Below, piece by piece: positions 43,401 through 53,362 of a stretch of 64,000 nt of DNA. The notes beneath the pieces were generated by a model. It saw nothing but the letters and a program-made list of their open reading frames with translations, was not told where the DNA came from and made no database searches. Position 1 is the stretch's first letter; the number at the start of each line of letters is the position of its first letter. The position numbers and the translations under genes were made by a program. The stretch lies in contig OY744462.1 of NCBI GenBank assembly GCA_963556145.1, positions 3,596,001 through 3,660,000 of the forward strand, read 5' to 3'. Source of the DNA: Hygrocybe punicea (lineage: Eukaryota; Basidiomycota; Agaricomycetes; Agaricales; Hygrophoraceae).

Positions 43401-44899
43401 ATGAGATTCAGGCCTTGATTGAGAATGGCACCTTTGATCTGGTTCAGCTTCCACCTGGCCGCAAAGCTATTGGCAGCCGCTGGGTGTTCAAAGTCAAAAA
43501 GAATGCTGATGGATCTATTGAGCGTCGCAAAGGGAGATTGGTGGCCCAAGGATATTCGCAATGCCCAGGCTTTGATTTCACTGAAACATTTGCTCCTACT
43601 CCAAAATGGGCTGCTTTACGCGCCATCCTGGCATTGGCTGCACTTGAGGATCTCCATTTGGAGAGTGTAGACATTTCATCTGCATTTCTCAATGGAACCC
43701 TTGAAGAAGAAGTCTACATGCGCCAGCCAGAGGGATTTGTTGAGAAGGGCAATGATTGGGTCTGGCATTTGCAGAAGTCACTCTATGGGCTCAAACAGGC
43801 TGGACGATGCTGGCACAAGAAGCTCAATGCAGTGTTGGAGTCCATGGGCTTCAGGAGGATTGTTTGTGAACACAGCATCTGGATTTATGGCAAGGAGGAC
43901 ATGCGCATTATCATCCCAGTCTTTATTGATGACATGACCATTGCCTGCAAGTCCAAGGAGAAAATCAATCAGGTCATTGCAGAACTCAAGTTGCACTTCA
44001 AGCTCAGAGAACTGGGACCCACGTCATGGCTGTTGGGTGTTGAAATCATCAGAGACAGATCCAAGCACACTCTATCACTTTCTCAGCGCCAGTACATTCT
44101 CACTCTGCTGGAACGCTTTGGACTCTCTGATTGCAACTCACTCAGCACTCCCATGGATCCTGGCTTGAAACTCAGCAATGACATGTCTCCTACATCCTCC
44201 AAAGACATTGAGGAGATGCGTGCTGTTCCATACCTCCAAGCAGTTGGTGCATTGATGTATCTTGCCACTGCTACTCGTCCTGACATTGCCTATGCTGTTG
44301 GTGTACTTGCCCGGTTCAACAAGAATCCTGGAATGACCCACTGGAAAGCAGTGAAACATCTCTTCCGCTACCTCAAAGGCACTCTTGACCTCAAGCTTAC
44401 CTATCCACCTGACCCCACATCCACTCAATTGTTCACCACTTACACCGATGCAGACCATGGTGGTAATCCTGACAATGGACGATCCACAAGTGGTTATGTG
44501 GTGAAGATGGGCACTGGTGCAATCAGCTGGTCAAGCAAGCTTCAAGGGATTGTTGCGCTGTCAACCACAGAAGCAGAGTATGTTGCATCAACCTCTGCTG
44601 GCCAGGAAATCCTTTGGTTGCGGAATCTGTTCGCTGAACTGGGATACACCATCACCATCTCCTCACCACTTCTCATTGATAACCAATCTGCAATATCTGT
44701 TGCCAAGAATCCTGAGCATCATGGACGCATGAAACACTTGGATCTGCGGTTCTACTGGTTGCGTGATGAAGTGGAGAAGGGCAACATTAATGTGATGCAT
44801 GTCAGGACAGATGATATGCCTGCAGACATCTTGACTAAAGCTCTTGGCCGGCCTAAGGTGATTGCTATGGTGGAAATGTTGGGATTGAGAAACTTGTAG
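40463..44899 (+). CDS. copia Gag-Pol polyprotein, 1478 aa
   Basis: Starts at ATG 40463 (the longer frame from 40451 uses TTG). Order: Gag (residues ~10-200, WSDNMEAYL, LWEYVDG); zinc knuckle CYFCGKEGHVERDC (~224); protease with DTGATSH (~319); Gag-pre-integrase HRRCSHLNF (~456); integrase HMDLKGP, DDKGGEY, PHQNGVAERANRD (~519-620); Pro/Asp-rich linker; reverse transcriptase SRWVFKVKK, LVAQGYSQ, SSAFLNG, FIDDM (~1005-1160); RNase H TDADHGG and STTEAEYV (~1328-1370); KHLDLRFYWLRD. PR-IN-RT-RH order is copia. FIDD replaces the usual YVDD. Frame intact and length typical, so it could be active. Confidence 0.95.
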   Translation: MSSDTKRTFPALSSSNWGQWSDNMEAYLATKELWEYVDGSTPQPVPADAAHPTAAEKKELAEWKRKAAKASGEIWLALEDNQKVHVKASKGNPAAMWKALEAVHLQKKPGARFNAYKILFGTRKEDNETLTELMARADKAMQDIQALRPPGFTLDDLDKELLSMSLILALPSEFDNFASSLLLLDTLDLDKLKSAFQNEESQRLARTLGSSSHLASFASKVTCYFCGKEGHVERDCSLKQKASAEAKKQGGNKQGQGNQRAWKRRQNAKEASQDIPESAPVQASNIAVVEFAGNASYLPPSHRSNWLQSRACTDWNPDTGATSHMTPHRHWFRSYSPHIVPIRLANDSIIYSAGMGSVEFQPVARSIPLYPVVFHDVLHVPDLGSNLLSLFHLTRQKGFKIAIEDDRVLFHQQNQLRFTATVDIHNVGYLDGKVIVPQSQSAHAVSTCPLDLTLWHRRCSHLNFADVELMRKNKLVTGMVIKSQSTPDPICEPCIFGKQHRHDIPKTATRRTQILDLIHMDLKGPLPVQTAEGYCYWELFIDDKSRWKTVAFLKKKSDALASFKLFKADAENQTGRRIRSTRDDKGGEYIGHEYVDFCASEGIKCQHTEPNEPHQNGVAERANRDVAGGATALLVQAKLPPSFWKLAVAAFVHTSNRTPTSALDGETPYYVWKRKRPDISYFRVFGCLAYVLVRKEKRKALQPHSKKYIFVGYPEGVKAWKFWDPVEKRIIISSHAVFDERCFPGNSPTAINLVSEPPVVEAPPKHPGVVLHPEGDDDNGDEAPAPAAENDPAPGVPLPAAPPVGPVRNPAPVLPPSKRTNPPRSSRPQGSLNESALERKYFTQPVPLPQTPPPSSATPTPDPLLMPPVNPAPAPAPASTSTPSTTSVHDSSSDDELDLLPRDESDDELEYADAVRAGLAFVTEGQHHAYLTWDQAVEYAFNTSEWACKTVNHDGEPNSYAEAMSCPEEERKLWHKAALDEIQALIENGTFDLVQLPPGRKAIGSRWVFKVKKNADGSIERRKGRLVAQGYSQCPGFDFTETFAPTPKWAALRAILALAALEDLHLESVDISSAFLNGTLEEEVYMRQPEGFVEKGNDWVWHLQKSLYGLKQAGRCWHKKLNAVLESMGFRRIVCEHSIWIYGKEDMRIIIPVFIDDMTIACKSKEKINQVIAELKLHFKLRELGPTSWLLGVEIIRDRSKHTLSLSQRQYILTLLERFGLSDCNSLSTPMDPGLKLSNDMSPTSSKDIEEMRAVPYLQAVGALMYLATATRPDIAYAVGVLARFNKNPGMTHWKAVKHLFRYLKGTLDLKLTYPPDPTSTQLFTTYTDADHGGNPDNGRSTSGYVVKMGTGAISWSSKLQGIVALSTTEAEYVASTSAGQEILWLRNLFAELGYTITISSPLLIDNQSAISVAKNPEHHGRMKHLDLRFYWLRDEVEKGNINVMHVRTDDMPADILTKALGRPKVIAMVEMLGLRNL

Positions 44900-44920
44900 A
44901 GTTGCCTGATCAAGAGGGAG

Positions 44921-45147
44921 TGTTAGGTTGTGATGAGTCACTCTACCACAAGAGAGTATGGACTTAGTAGATTTCGAAGATTGTGGCTGATTGTTTGTAC
45001 CTATTTGTCCCAAAGCGGTCAAACCTGGTGGGGAGCTCACTGTGTATCCTCAGTATTCACAGTGACCTCCTACCAGGTAAGTAGTGTAGTTTTGTATCAC
45101 ACAATATATTAGTATTCACAGTGACCTCCTACCAGTTTATTTCAATA
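44921..45147 (+). repeat. copia 3' LTR
   Basis: Identical by eye to the 5' LTR. Preceded by the polypurine tract ending GAGGGAG at 44920. Confidence 0.9.
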
Positions 45148-45152
45148 CATGT

Positions 45153-47279
45153 AAGGAATGGGTTGCACGTATATGAGTGGTTAGACTCTGACGATACTTA
45201 GAGCTATGCTTAGAGTATCAAAACGGATGGAGGAAGTCTGGTGTATGGTGTAACCAATGTTCAACTTTCCAGAACATTAGCATGCTAATTATATATACAT
45301 GTAAGAATGGAATAAACCAAATAGAATGGTACTGAATCAACCAAACAACAGACTAATCAGTCCAGACCGATGACAAAGAAGAAATGACTGAGACCAACAT
45401 AGCAATGTATGATAATGAGATTACCATTTCCAACAGTATAGTATTCAATGGCACTATTGAACACAACAATTAAGGCTTGATACTGAAGTGTGTTGCAGAT
45501 ACTGATAGTGATACTGACTAAGCAATGACTAAGCAACTCATGTGCTGCTGTTGGTGATGCAGGCCTTGTTTTCACTGTTTTGCTGCAATGCCCAACCAAA
45601 TGCCAGAAAATTTGCAGGACACTGTTGACATGTTACACTACAAATGCTACTGCAATGTCAAGGCTCAATATTAATTAAATTTCATAAATTTGTTGAAATC
45701 TGTACTATCTTTGGTACTAGAGCTTTGTGAATTGTTATTCTGCTTATTTCTTATTTGTGTTGTAAAATGACTCATTGCAGGTACACAATAAATTATCAGT
45801 ACTTTATTTAATGGAAGAAAAATGATGTTTCTGGTCATTTGGAAAAAAATGCCACACCAAAATATGCTTTCTTATTATAACTTACCTGTCTCCAAATTAA
45901 CCATTTATCACTCTTATTTCCCTTCCATTATAGTTGCTGTATTCTAACTTCTGTATCCTGCCTTGCTAGCACCATGAATGATTTAAAGTAGAATATCAAG
46001 CATTTCCAGTGTTTTGTATTTGATTTTTCTTGAGCAGAGATGTAGTGTAATCTCTTTGAAGTATAGATGTGAATTGTAGTATAGGACCTAGAGAAAACAT
46101 CAAATATTTTAAATATATGAAATGTAAAGCTGCCCTTATGTTAAATAAAGTCAACATACTGCAGCCTGCTTGGTAACTTGTACAATGTGGGATGTTGACT
46201 ATATTTTCACAATAATGGCATATGAAATTCTCAAAAAATCCCTCATGTTTTCTATTAGCCTCACACTACTACCTTTACTCTAGAGGGATTTTATTTAGAA
46301 CAAATTAGGTGCCAAAAATTCTTTGTCAAACCAAACAGCATAAGGTTTTCAGCAATTCATGGATTTGGTAAATTTGTCTTTATATACTACTCAATAAATT
46401 TCCAGGACTTTCCACATATCTCTCCACATGATGTACAACAAGTCCTCCTGCAAAGGTAAAGCATTTTGAGTTCAACTGGACTCAGTATTAATTTACTGAC
46501 AACATTTTATGAATATTCAACCATTATTCTAATTTAGCTGGAAATCCTTAGCCTTTGCAGGCAAGGTTGTAGCAGGATATGTGGAGAACCTCTTACAATT
46601 TATAGGAATTTATTTAGTTGTATGCCATGGACAGGGTGCAAAGTCTGAACCCCAGGTAAAAGCAATTATTTTTTAATTGTTTTTTTAATTATTTTGTTTC
46701 TGCAACACACACCAGTATTGGGCCACAATTATTAATAACCTAAAATGCCACAGGTGGCCAATTTATCTTGAACAAAATCTGAGTAGACAGAAAGTGGCTC
46801 ATATATTTAAACTCCCCTCTCATACCAATTTTCAAGGGAATCCAGTAATATTTGAATGTTTTATGATCAAAACATTGGTGTTCAAAGGAGTGAACAGATT
46901 CCCCCCTAATGGGTGAATATTAACTTGCTAATTTTATTGATACTCCTGAATAAATAAAAAATTCATACCCAGATAGGTTCAGATAATGCACAGAAGGAAT
47001 TAGAATATCTTTTAGCAGTAGAAATTGGTACAGAATCAGGGTGTTCAAAGGACTGGTAGTGTTCAAAGGAGCCATTGAACACTGGAAACCACCAGTTGAA
47101 ACTTGCAAAATGCTAATACCACCTCAACCTCACGTGATACATAGCTAATTAGCTTGATAGTTAGTAATCTTGCACACTGCCAATAATTCCTCAAATATAT
47201 ACCTTTTAGAGTACAAGTTATTTAGATACTTATCTAAGTCGCAGATGTTACATCGGATGTTTCCGACGTTGCACATGAA
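45153..47279. other. 2.1 kb without recognisable genes
   Basis: AT-rich, with stop codons dense in all frames. Possibly the decayed interior of Helentron D or of an older element. Confidence 0.4.
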
Positions 47280-47395
47280 GGTTCGTTGACAACACCATCA
47301 AGGGCAGCTATCACCGGCGCTCACAATCCCGATGCGCATTGGCATTGCCACCCACGATGAGCTCAAACTTGTACTATATATTGATGAAATTTTTA
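47280..47395. repeat. left arm of a ~115-bp inverted repeat
   Basis: Reverse complement of 49307-49422 at roughly 80-85% identity (GGCAGCTATC, GGCGCTCACAATCCCGATGC, GAGCTCAAACTTGTAC). The arms are 1.9 kb apart. They may be ends of an old element or two inserted fragments. Confidence 0.6.
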
Positions 47396-47486
47396 TATTT
47401 TTGTGGCACACTTTTGATATACAGGTTAGATATATGTTACAGCTGTTTGCATAAAGCATGACAGTAACTGGGCTTTTTTGAATCAA

Positions 47487-47850
47487 TTGAGAAATGTGGA
47501 CTTAGTAGAATTTTCAATGCTGTTTTGTGATTCTCATGAAGTACTGCATGGAATAATATGGTTATAGAGGGAAAGTTGTATTATTTTTGAAGGGCTATGA
47601 GGCCCTGTAATTACATTTGGACAATATTCACTGTGTAGTAAGTTGTGGATGAAATAAAAGATAAACTAGTACTTTTTGACACCCAAAATGATTTTGTCAA
47701 ATTATGGCATCAAATGGACTCCTATGAGGAAGATTGTAGGGAGAAAGTTGTTCATTTTTTCAAGGGCTGAAAGTACATATACCATGTTTTTCTTTATTTT
47801 TGTCTTTTCAGCCCATAATTATGATTCTTGTGGTATTTCAAGTCCAATGT
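47487..47850. mobile_element. diverged copy of the 29416-29886 MITE
   Basis: Aligns through TTGAGAAAT, CTCATGAA(A/G)TACTGC, GTAATTACATTTG, GATGAAATAAAAG, AGTACTTTTTGAC, CAAATTATG and AGTACATATACCAT to the reverse complement of the first copy. The far arm is lost after about 47850. Confidence 0.65.
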
Positions 47851-48299
47851 CATTCTCAGCACTATTCTCACTCACTTGTTAGACACACTCCTCCTGTACT
47901 TGTACCAACTCTTTGTATTTACCATGGGATGTGTCCTGATTTTCTCCAGCCCCTCAAATTCATCCCAGGTGTCCCAAGTCCCCATTGAATGTCCATATGA
48001 CCCATGCCAATAACACTATTCATTCGTGCATAGCACTGGCTCCTCTGTAATTGATACCCCAAATAATTTTTCACAAGGTCCCTATATCTAGGTAAAGGTC
48101 TTGTGAATTTTCTATAATTTATAAACAGCTGTAGTTCACAGTAGAAATTTATTTGCATTGGAAATTGCATGAATTCACATGTTTTGAATGAATAACTTGA
48201 TCTACAGGTTTGAAAAATTAATCATTTGGCTTGGTTGTTTTTTTGAAGGCAGTCAAACATATATAGATCATGTATTGTAGACTCTAGGGAAGTAGCTAA

Positions 48300-48770
48300 T
48301 GGCCTACAGCCCAGAATTTTGCTCCCAAGTGCGTCAGCCACAGCATTCAGCAGAATCCGAATAGCGGTTCAACATCCACTTTTGGAAGTTTACACGCCAG
48401 TGCTCAACCTCGTTGTCGACAATGACACCGTGCTCCCTCTGTGCATCCCTGTGCACAGTCATACCAAGGTATGTGTTTGTAACTTATTTTATTGCTATTG
48501 TATGATGAGCTCACAACATGATTTGTCCAGGGAACTGCACCCACCCCATCAAATGTCAACACCCATACCACACCCACACAAATCCATGCACCCCGCCAAT
48601 GCCCTGCTGGCTAACGGCGGAATCCAGGGACTGTGACAAATACAGGATATGGCAGGGGGTGGTGTGCCCACCCTCGCTGCCAATGTATGTATGTTTTTTC
48701 TTTCTTTTTTTCGTGTCTTTTACTTACTAACCACAGTCGTGCACACACCCATGGCTCCTTGCCACAATGG
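48300..48770 (+). pseudogene. possible exon remnants
   Basis: A frame with AFSRIRIAVQHPLLEVYTPVL..VLPLCIPVHSHTK ends at a good donor (GTATGT near 48471), with an acceptor TCCAG near 48530, and a second GTATGT..CACAG pair at 48690-48735. No product emerges after splicing because of stops. Could be a dead gene's 5' part that leads into the Gln-rich repeat tract. Confidence 0.25.
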
Positions 48771-48824
48771 CACCCACGCACACACGCCAGGCCACTGTAG
48801 GGCACAATGGGACGAGATGGCCAC

Positions 48825-49185
48825 AGCAGGAGCAGGAGCAGCTACAACAAGGACCACAGAAGCAACAATGGCAGCAACAGCAACAGCAACAGCAACAGCT
48901 GCCGTTGCAGTAGGGCCCAACAGTTGCAATGGCAGCAGCAGTGGCAATGACAGCAACAGCAGCAATGACAGCAGCAGCAGCAACAATAGCAGCAGCAGCA
49001 GCAGCAGTGGCAGCAGGAGCAGCAGCAGTTGGCAGCGGGAATGACAGCGACAGCACCAGCAGCAGCGATGTGACAGTGATGGCAGCAACAGCAGCAACGG
49101 TGATGGCGATGGCAGCAGCAGTGGCGACGGTGACAGCAGTGGCAGTGGTGACAGCAATGGCAGTGGCATAGCAGCGGCAATGACC
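48825..49185. repeat. CAG/CAA/TGG trinucleotide-rich tract
   Basis: Interrupted CAGCAACAG-type triplets, open in several frames on both strands. All overlapping ORFs (Ser/Gly/Asn, Ala, Leu or Cys-rich) are frames of the repeat. Confidence 0.85.
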
Positions 49186-49306
49186 TCTACAGGCACCATG
49201 CTGCTTCATTGAGCATGCGGCGGTGGTGGGGATGATTTTATATACTTATCATAAGGTAGCTTAACACATTTCTACCCTGTATGCAAAAAGTGCGCCCTGA
49301 AAACAT

Positions 49307-49422
49307 GAAAATTTCATTGACAAATGGTACAAGTTTGAGCTCATTGTGGGCGGCGATGCCAACGCGCATCGGGATTGTGAGCGCCGGATAGCTGCCCTTA
49401 ATGGCATTGTCAATGAACCCCA
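49307..49422. repeat. right arm of the ~115-bp inverted repeat
   Basis: See 47280-47395. It lies ~195 bp upstream of the Tnp2 gene. Confidence 0.6.
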
Positions 49423-49616
49423 GTGAAAACCCCGTCCTTTAGGATCCAATTAGATATTTTATTTTATTTTATTTCCATTTAAATATGATAAAATATTTTG
49501 ATCGTGGCTTCATCGATGCTCGGTATCCTCGATCCTTGATATCTTGCTCAAGTCAAAGTATGTCCTTTAAGTAAATTCAAGTGTTCATTGGTTTATCAAG
49601 CTAATTTTGTGAAGTT

Positions 49617-52600
49617 ATGTGTGCCGATAATATCTACATTTGTGATTGTCCACAATACTGTCAACCCCCTCGACGTGTCTCCAGACGAACCTACTTCGCC
49701 CATGCATCCCATCGTCGAGATCGCATCCGCTCTGCTCTTGATGATTTCCTTGCTGAGCAAAATGTTGACCCAGGACCTGGGTTAGCTGACGTCGATAACG
49801 AGGACGTGCAGGACTTACAGCGAGATGACTTTGACGACCTTTATGCCGATGCCATACCCGTACCACCACCTCAGCTCGAGGCTGCACACCCTGAACATCT
49901 CGACGATCTTTACGTTGATCCATTACCGGCCTTACCACCAGCCGACCAGGAGGGTGACATGGTTGTAGTAGGTGATGACGATGCAGTGGAAAGAGCAGTG
50001 AGTTTCCCTCAAATACCCATATTGCTCTATTTGAGAGCAATTTTTGATGCAGACCTCCACATTCGATCCTGGCAGTCTGGCAGATCCTGCCATTGACATC
50101 CCACAACCTCCCGTTGACGTCCCACAACCTCCCCAGGACAACCCAGATCCGATTTTCCAGCCTGCTACACTCGACGATATCAATATTTCACTTGCTTTTA
50201 TCAATCTGATCAATTCGGCAACTCTTGACAATGGTGGTCTTGATGACGACACCATCCATCGACTCCGACATCCACCTGAAGGTCCACCAGACACCGACGA
50301 CCCTGATCTCTTGCTCGCAATAAAGATATATCTGGCGACGACCAAAGCTTCTCAAGATACATATACAGATGTCGGTCAGGCCATCTCCGAACGTTTTCCT
50401 GAATGTGATTTCCTATCTATTGATCGTCTCAGGAGCAAAATCACCGAGTTCACCGGAATCTTACCGCTCATGAATGAGATGTGTGATAATTCCTGCATCG
50501 GCTATACAGGTCCCTTCGCTGAGCTCACACATTGCCCCAAATGTGGCGAATTTTGCTACGACCTAATCCAATACAATGCCAGCAATGGAGAGACAAAAAT
50601 ACCACGAAAAACGTTCCTCACCATCCCCCTTGGCCCGCAGCTGCAAGCCATGTGGCGAAGCAGAAAGAGCGCAGAGGCCATGCGGTATCGATCGACCCGC
50701 ACTTGTGAACTCCTCGACAAGATACGAGCGAACAACGGAGTAGTTGATGAATATGAAGATTTTCTTTCCGGATCTGAGTATCTCCAGGCATACTCGGAGG
50801 GTCAAATCGGCGACCATGACATGGCTCTGATGTTTTCCCTTGATGGCGCGCAACTTTTTCGCAATAAGCTCTCTCATTGTTGGATCTCTATTTGGGGTAT
50901 CTACGATATCGCTCCTGATGCCAGGTACAAGACGAATGCCGTGCCCATCGGAGCATTTATTCCTGGACCACGTCCTCCACAAAACTTCGATTCCTTCTTG
51001 TGTCCTAGCCTCCATCACCTCTCGGCTCTCCAACGCGAAGGTTTCTGTATATGGGATGCGTATGATGAAACTACTCACATCTCCCGGCCCTTTTTTGACA
51101 TTGGCGCTGCTGATGGTCCCGGTGCTACGCACATGAGTGGTCTAGCCGGCCACCAAGGCTACCATGGATGCCGGACTTATTGTCCGATGAAAGGGCACCG
51201 ATTTTATAATGACAATACGTACTACACCACTCATCTCAAGCCCCACAATTATGTACTCGAAGGGAGTGATCATGACGATTATCCATTTCATCAATTACCT
51301 GCGCGAGCACCTGGTGACTACATCGAAAATCTCAAATTCCTCATCGCTTCTAGGAATATGGCGCAATACATGGATCGCCAGCGTATGACTGGCATCAGCA
51401 AACCCAGCATTTTCAGTGGGCTTCCCACACCTCGAATGATCCGCATTCCTGTATGTTTTGCTCCCGATATCATGCATATCGTCGCACTCAACCTCACCGA
51501 CCTCATGCTCGACCTTTGGCGCGGAAAAATGCCTGTCAAGGACCCTGACAACAAAGCGACTTGGCAGTGGGCCGTGCTACAAGGCGACGTATGGGAACAG
51601 CATGGTAAATTGGTTGCTGAAGCAACACCATACCTTCCTGGATCCTTTGACAGGCCACCGTGCAATCCTGCCGAGAAGATTTCTAGCAGATACAAGGCCT
51701 GGGAGTACTTGACGTATATATTCGTCTTAAGCCCAGGTCTCCTGTATGGAATCCTTCCAGACCCTTACTTCACGAATTTCTGCAAGCTCGTACGAGCGAT
51801 TCGCATCCTCCATCAACGCAGGATTACAAAAGAAGAGCTCCTTCAAGCGCATGGACTTATGGTTGACTTTGTCCGAGAATTTGAAGAAATATATTACCAA
51901 CGCAAACCGGAACGCATCCACTTTTGTCGACCTGTCCTCCACATCCTGCTCCATCTCGCACCTCTTGTTCACGTTCTTGGACCCATATGTTATTACACAC
52001 AATGGATGATGGAGCGGACAATCGGAAACCTTACTGAAGAAATGAAACAACCATCTGATCCTTTCTCCAATCTCTCTCAGCGTGGATACCGCCGGACTCA
52101 AGTCAACGCCCTCAAGGCGATGATACCCGAACTAGAGAAGACTCCCAAGAACCCCCGTGGATCACAGGATCTCGGAGACGGTTATACTTTGCTGCGTGCA
52201 AAGGACGAGCGAATGTGAACTCTACAAGGACCAGCCGCTGCGGCTGTGCGTAACTACATGCACCAACATACTGGTGAGGATGTTACAAACTGGAATCCTC
52301 GAGTTTGTCGTTGGGCCCGTTCAAGACTTCCCACAGGTCAAATTGCTCGTTCATCGTGGAAGGAGAAGATGAAATCGTTGGAACAGGTTCGCATGTCACG
52401 CAATATTCGTGTAAGTCGTCGTGAATTTTTAAATTACTTGGCACTGACATCCTGCTGAAGTATGCAGTTGACGGCACTGTATTCTATGGCGAAGTACAGT
52501 TCTTTTTTCAAGCAACTATCAATAACGAGACGCAAACGCTTGCTCTCGTCTCCAACTATTCACCACCAAACCTCACACTACTTCGTAACCCATATGAAAC

Positions 52601-52781
52601 TATCTGGGCTTGTCAGTACCAAGGTGCAGAGGATTTGAGAGTGATTGATATCAAGAACATTCATTCCGCTGTCGCGATGGTTCCTTTTCCTTTCGACCAA
52701 GAGAAATATTTTGTCGGTGAGAAGATCAGACTCGAGGTAACAACTCTTGGTGGTATCGAGGAGGAGGATATTCCGGAATAA
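49617..52781 (+). pseudogene. Tnp2-type (CACTA/CMC-like) transposase, three exons, one in-frame TGA
   Basis: Exon 1 49617-49997 (CDCPQYC, VSRRTYFAHASHRRDRIR), intron 49998-50052 (GTGAGT..CAG), exon 2 50053-52410, intron 52411-52460 (GTAAGT..AAG), exon 3 52461-52781 (YAVDGTVFYGEVQFFF, ending EEEDIPE). The joined product is ~1,019 residues. Landmarks: zinc-type THCPKCGEFCYD, MFSLDGAQLFRNKLSHCWISIWGIYDI, VPIGAFIPGPRPP, HMSGLAGHQGYHGCRTYCPMKG, DIMHIVALNLTDLMLDLW, all familiar from mushroom 'transposase family Tnp2' proteins. The only defect is TGA at 52216-52218, after which homology continues in frame, so a near-intact recent casualty or readthrough. Terminal inverted repeats were not identified. 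Confidence 0.85.
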
Positions 52782-52876
52782 TTTGAAGCACATGTAATGG
52801 ACCAATAAAATGACAGTTGAATTGATTACAATGATAACAAGTGCGAATGCGAACACAGCGTAGACATGGGGAAGAA

Positions 52877-53332
52877 TTACAGCTTCTTACGTTTATTCGG
52901 CGGCATGTTCTCCTTCAACAAAGCAGATGATTTAACTCCCCTCTCAAAATCGTCCTTCTGGGCATACCTGACCAAATACGTGTGAACAGGAGGTACAAAT
53001 CCCTGAGTTCGAGAGCCAGGGACTGCACGGCGTGCGAGGACGATCGAGGGGTGTGCAGTTGCGTAGCTTCCAAGATCCCCCTCCTCTTGCTTAGGTACTT
53101 TTTCCTCCATCTCCTCCTTGGTAGTTTCCTTTGCGCTTACAGCTGTCGGGGCATCACGGATATGAAGCACAAGCATCTGGGCATCATCATGTTTATTTTC
53201 CGGATAAAATCAGAGGGATGAGCTTACCATGGGGCCCAGATCCCCTGCATCAAATTGAACAGTATATTTAGTCCAGTCCGCAGTGAAGGCATCGACGAAC
53301 AGGGTAATGACACGATCAGCCGGCATATTCAT
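52877..53332 (-). CDS. small two-exon gene convergent with the transposase
   Basis: Exon 1 53332-53228 (35 codons, MNMPADRVITLFVDAFTADW), intron 53227-53177 (51 nt, GTAAGC..CCAG), exon 2 53176-52877 (MLVLHIRDAPTAVSAKE). 134 residues with a Lys/Glu-rich middle and a C-terminal basic tail PPNKRKKL resembling a nuclear localisation signal. Frame intact. It ends 95 bp from the transposase stop and starts 30-66 bp from the next gene on the other strand. No domain recognised; likely an accessory gene of the same transposon. Confidence 0.5.
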
Positions 53333-53362
53333 GGTGGTATGGACTTAGTGACTTTGGCTGTG

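Larger units (their letters stand above)
39469..45147 (+). mobile_element. complete Ty1/copia retrotransposon, 5679 bp
   Basis: Two 227-bp LTRs (39469-39695 and 44921-45147) that read identically, a 5-bp target duplication CATGT (39464-39468 and 45148-45152), a putative primer-binding site GGTTATGAGCCCTGCGC right after the 5' LTR, a purine tract AAGAGGGAG right before the 3' LTR, and one intact polyprotein. Identical LTRs mean very recent insertion. It landed in Helentron D. Confidence 0.95.

Noticed and set aside
45357..45599. 80-codon minus ORF
   Set aside because: Isolated, no motifs, AT-rich surroundings.
48720..49209. Ala-, Leu- and Cys-rich ORFs of 110-160 codons
   Set aside because: Same cause: interrupted trinucleotide repeat.
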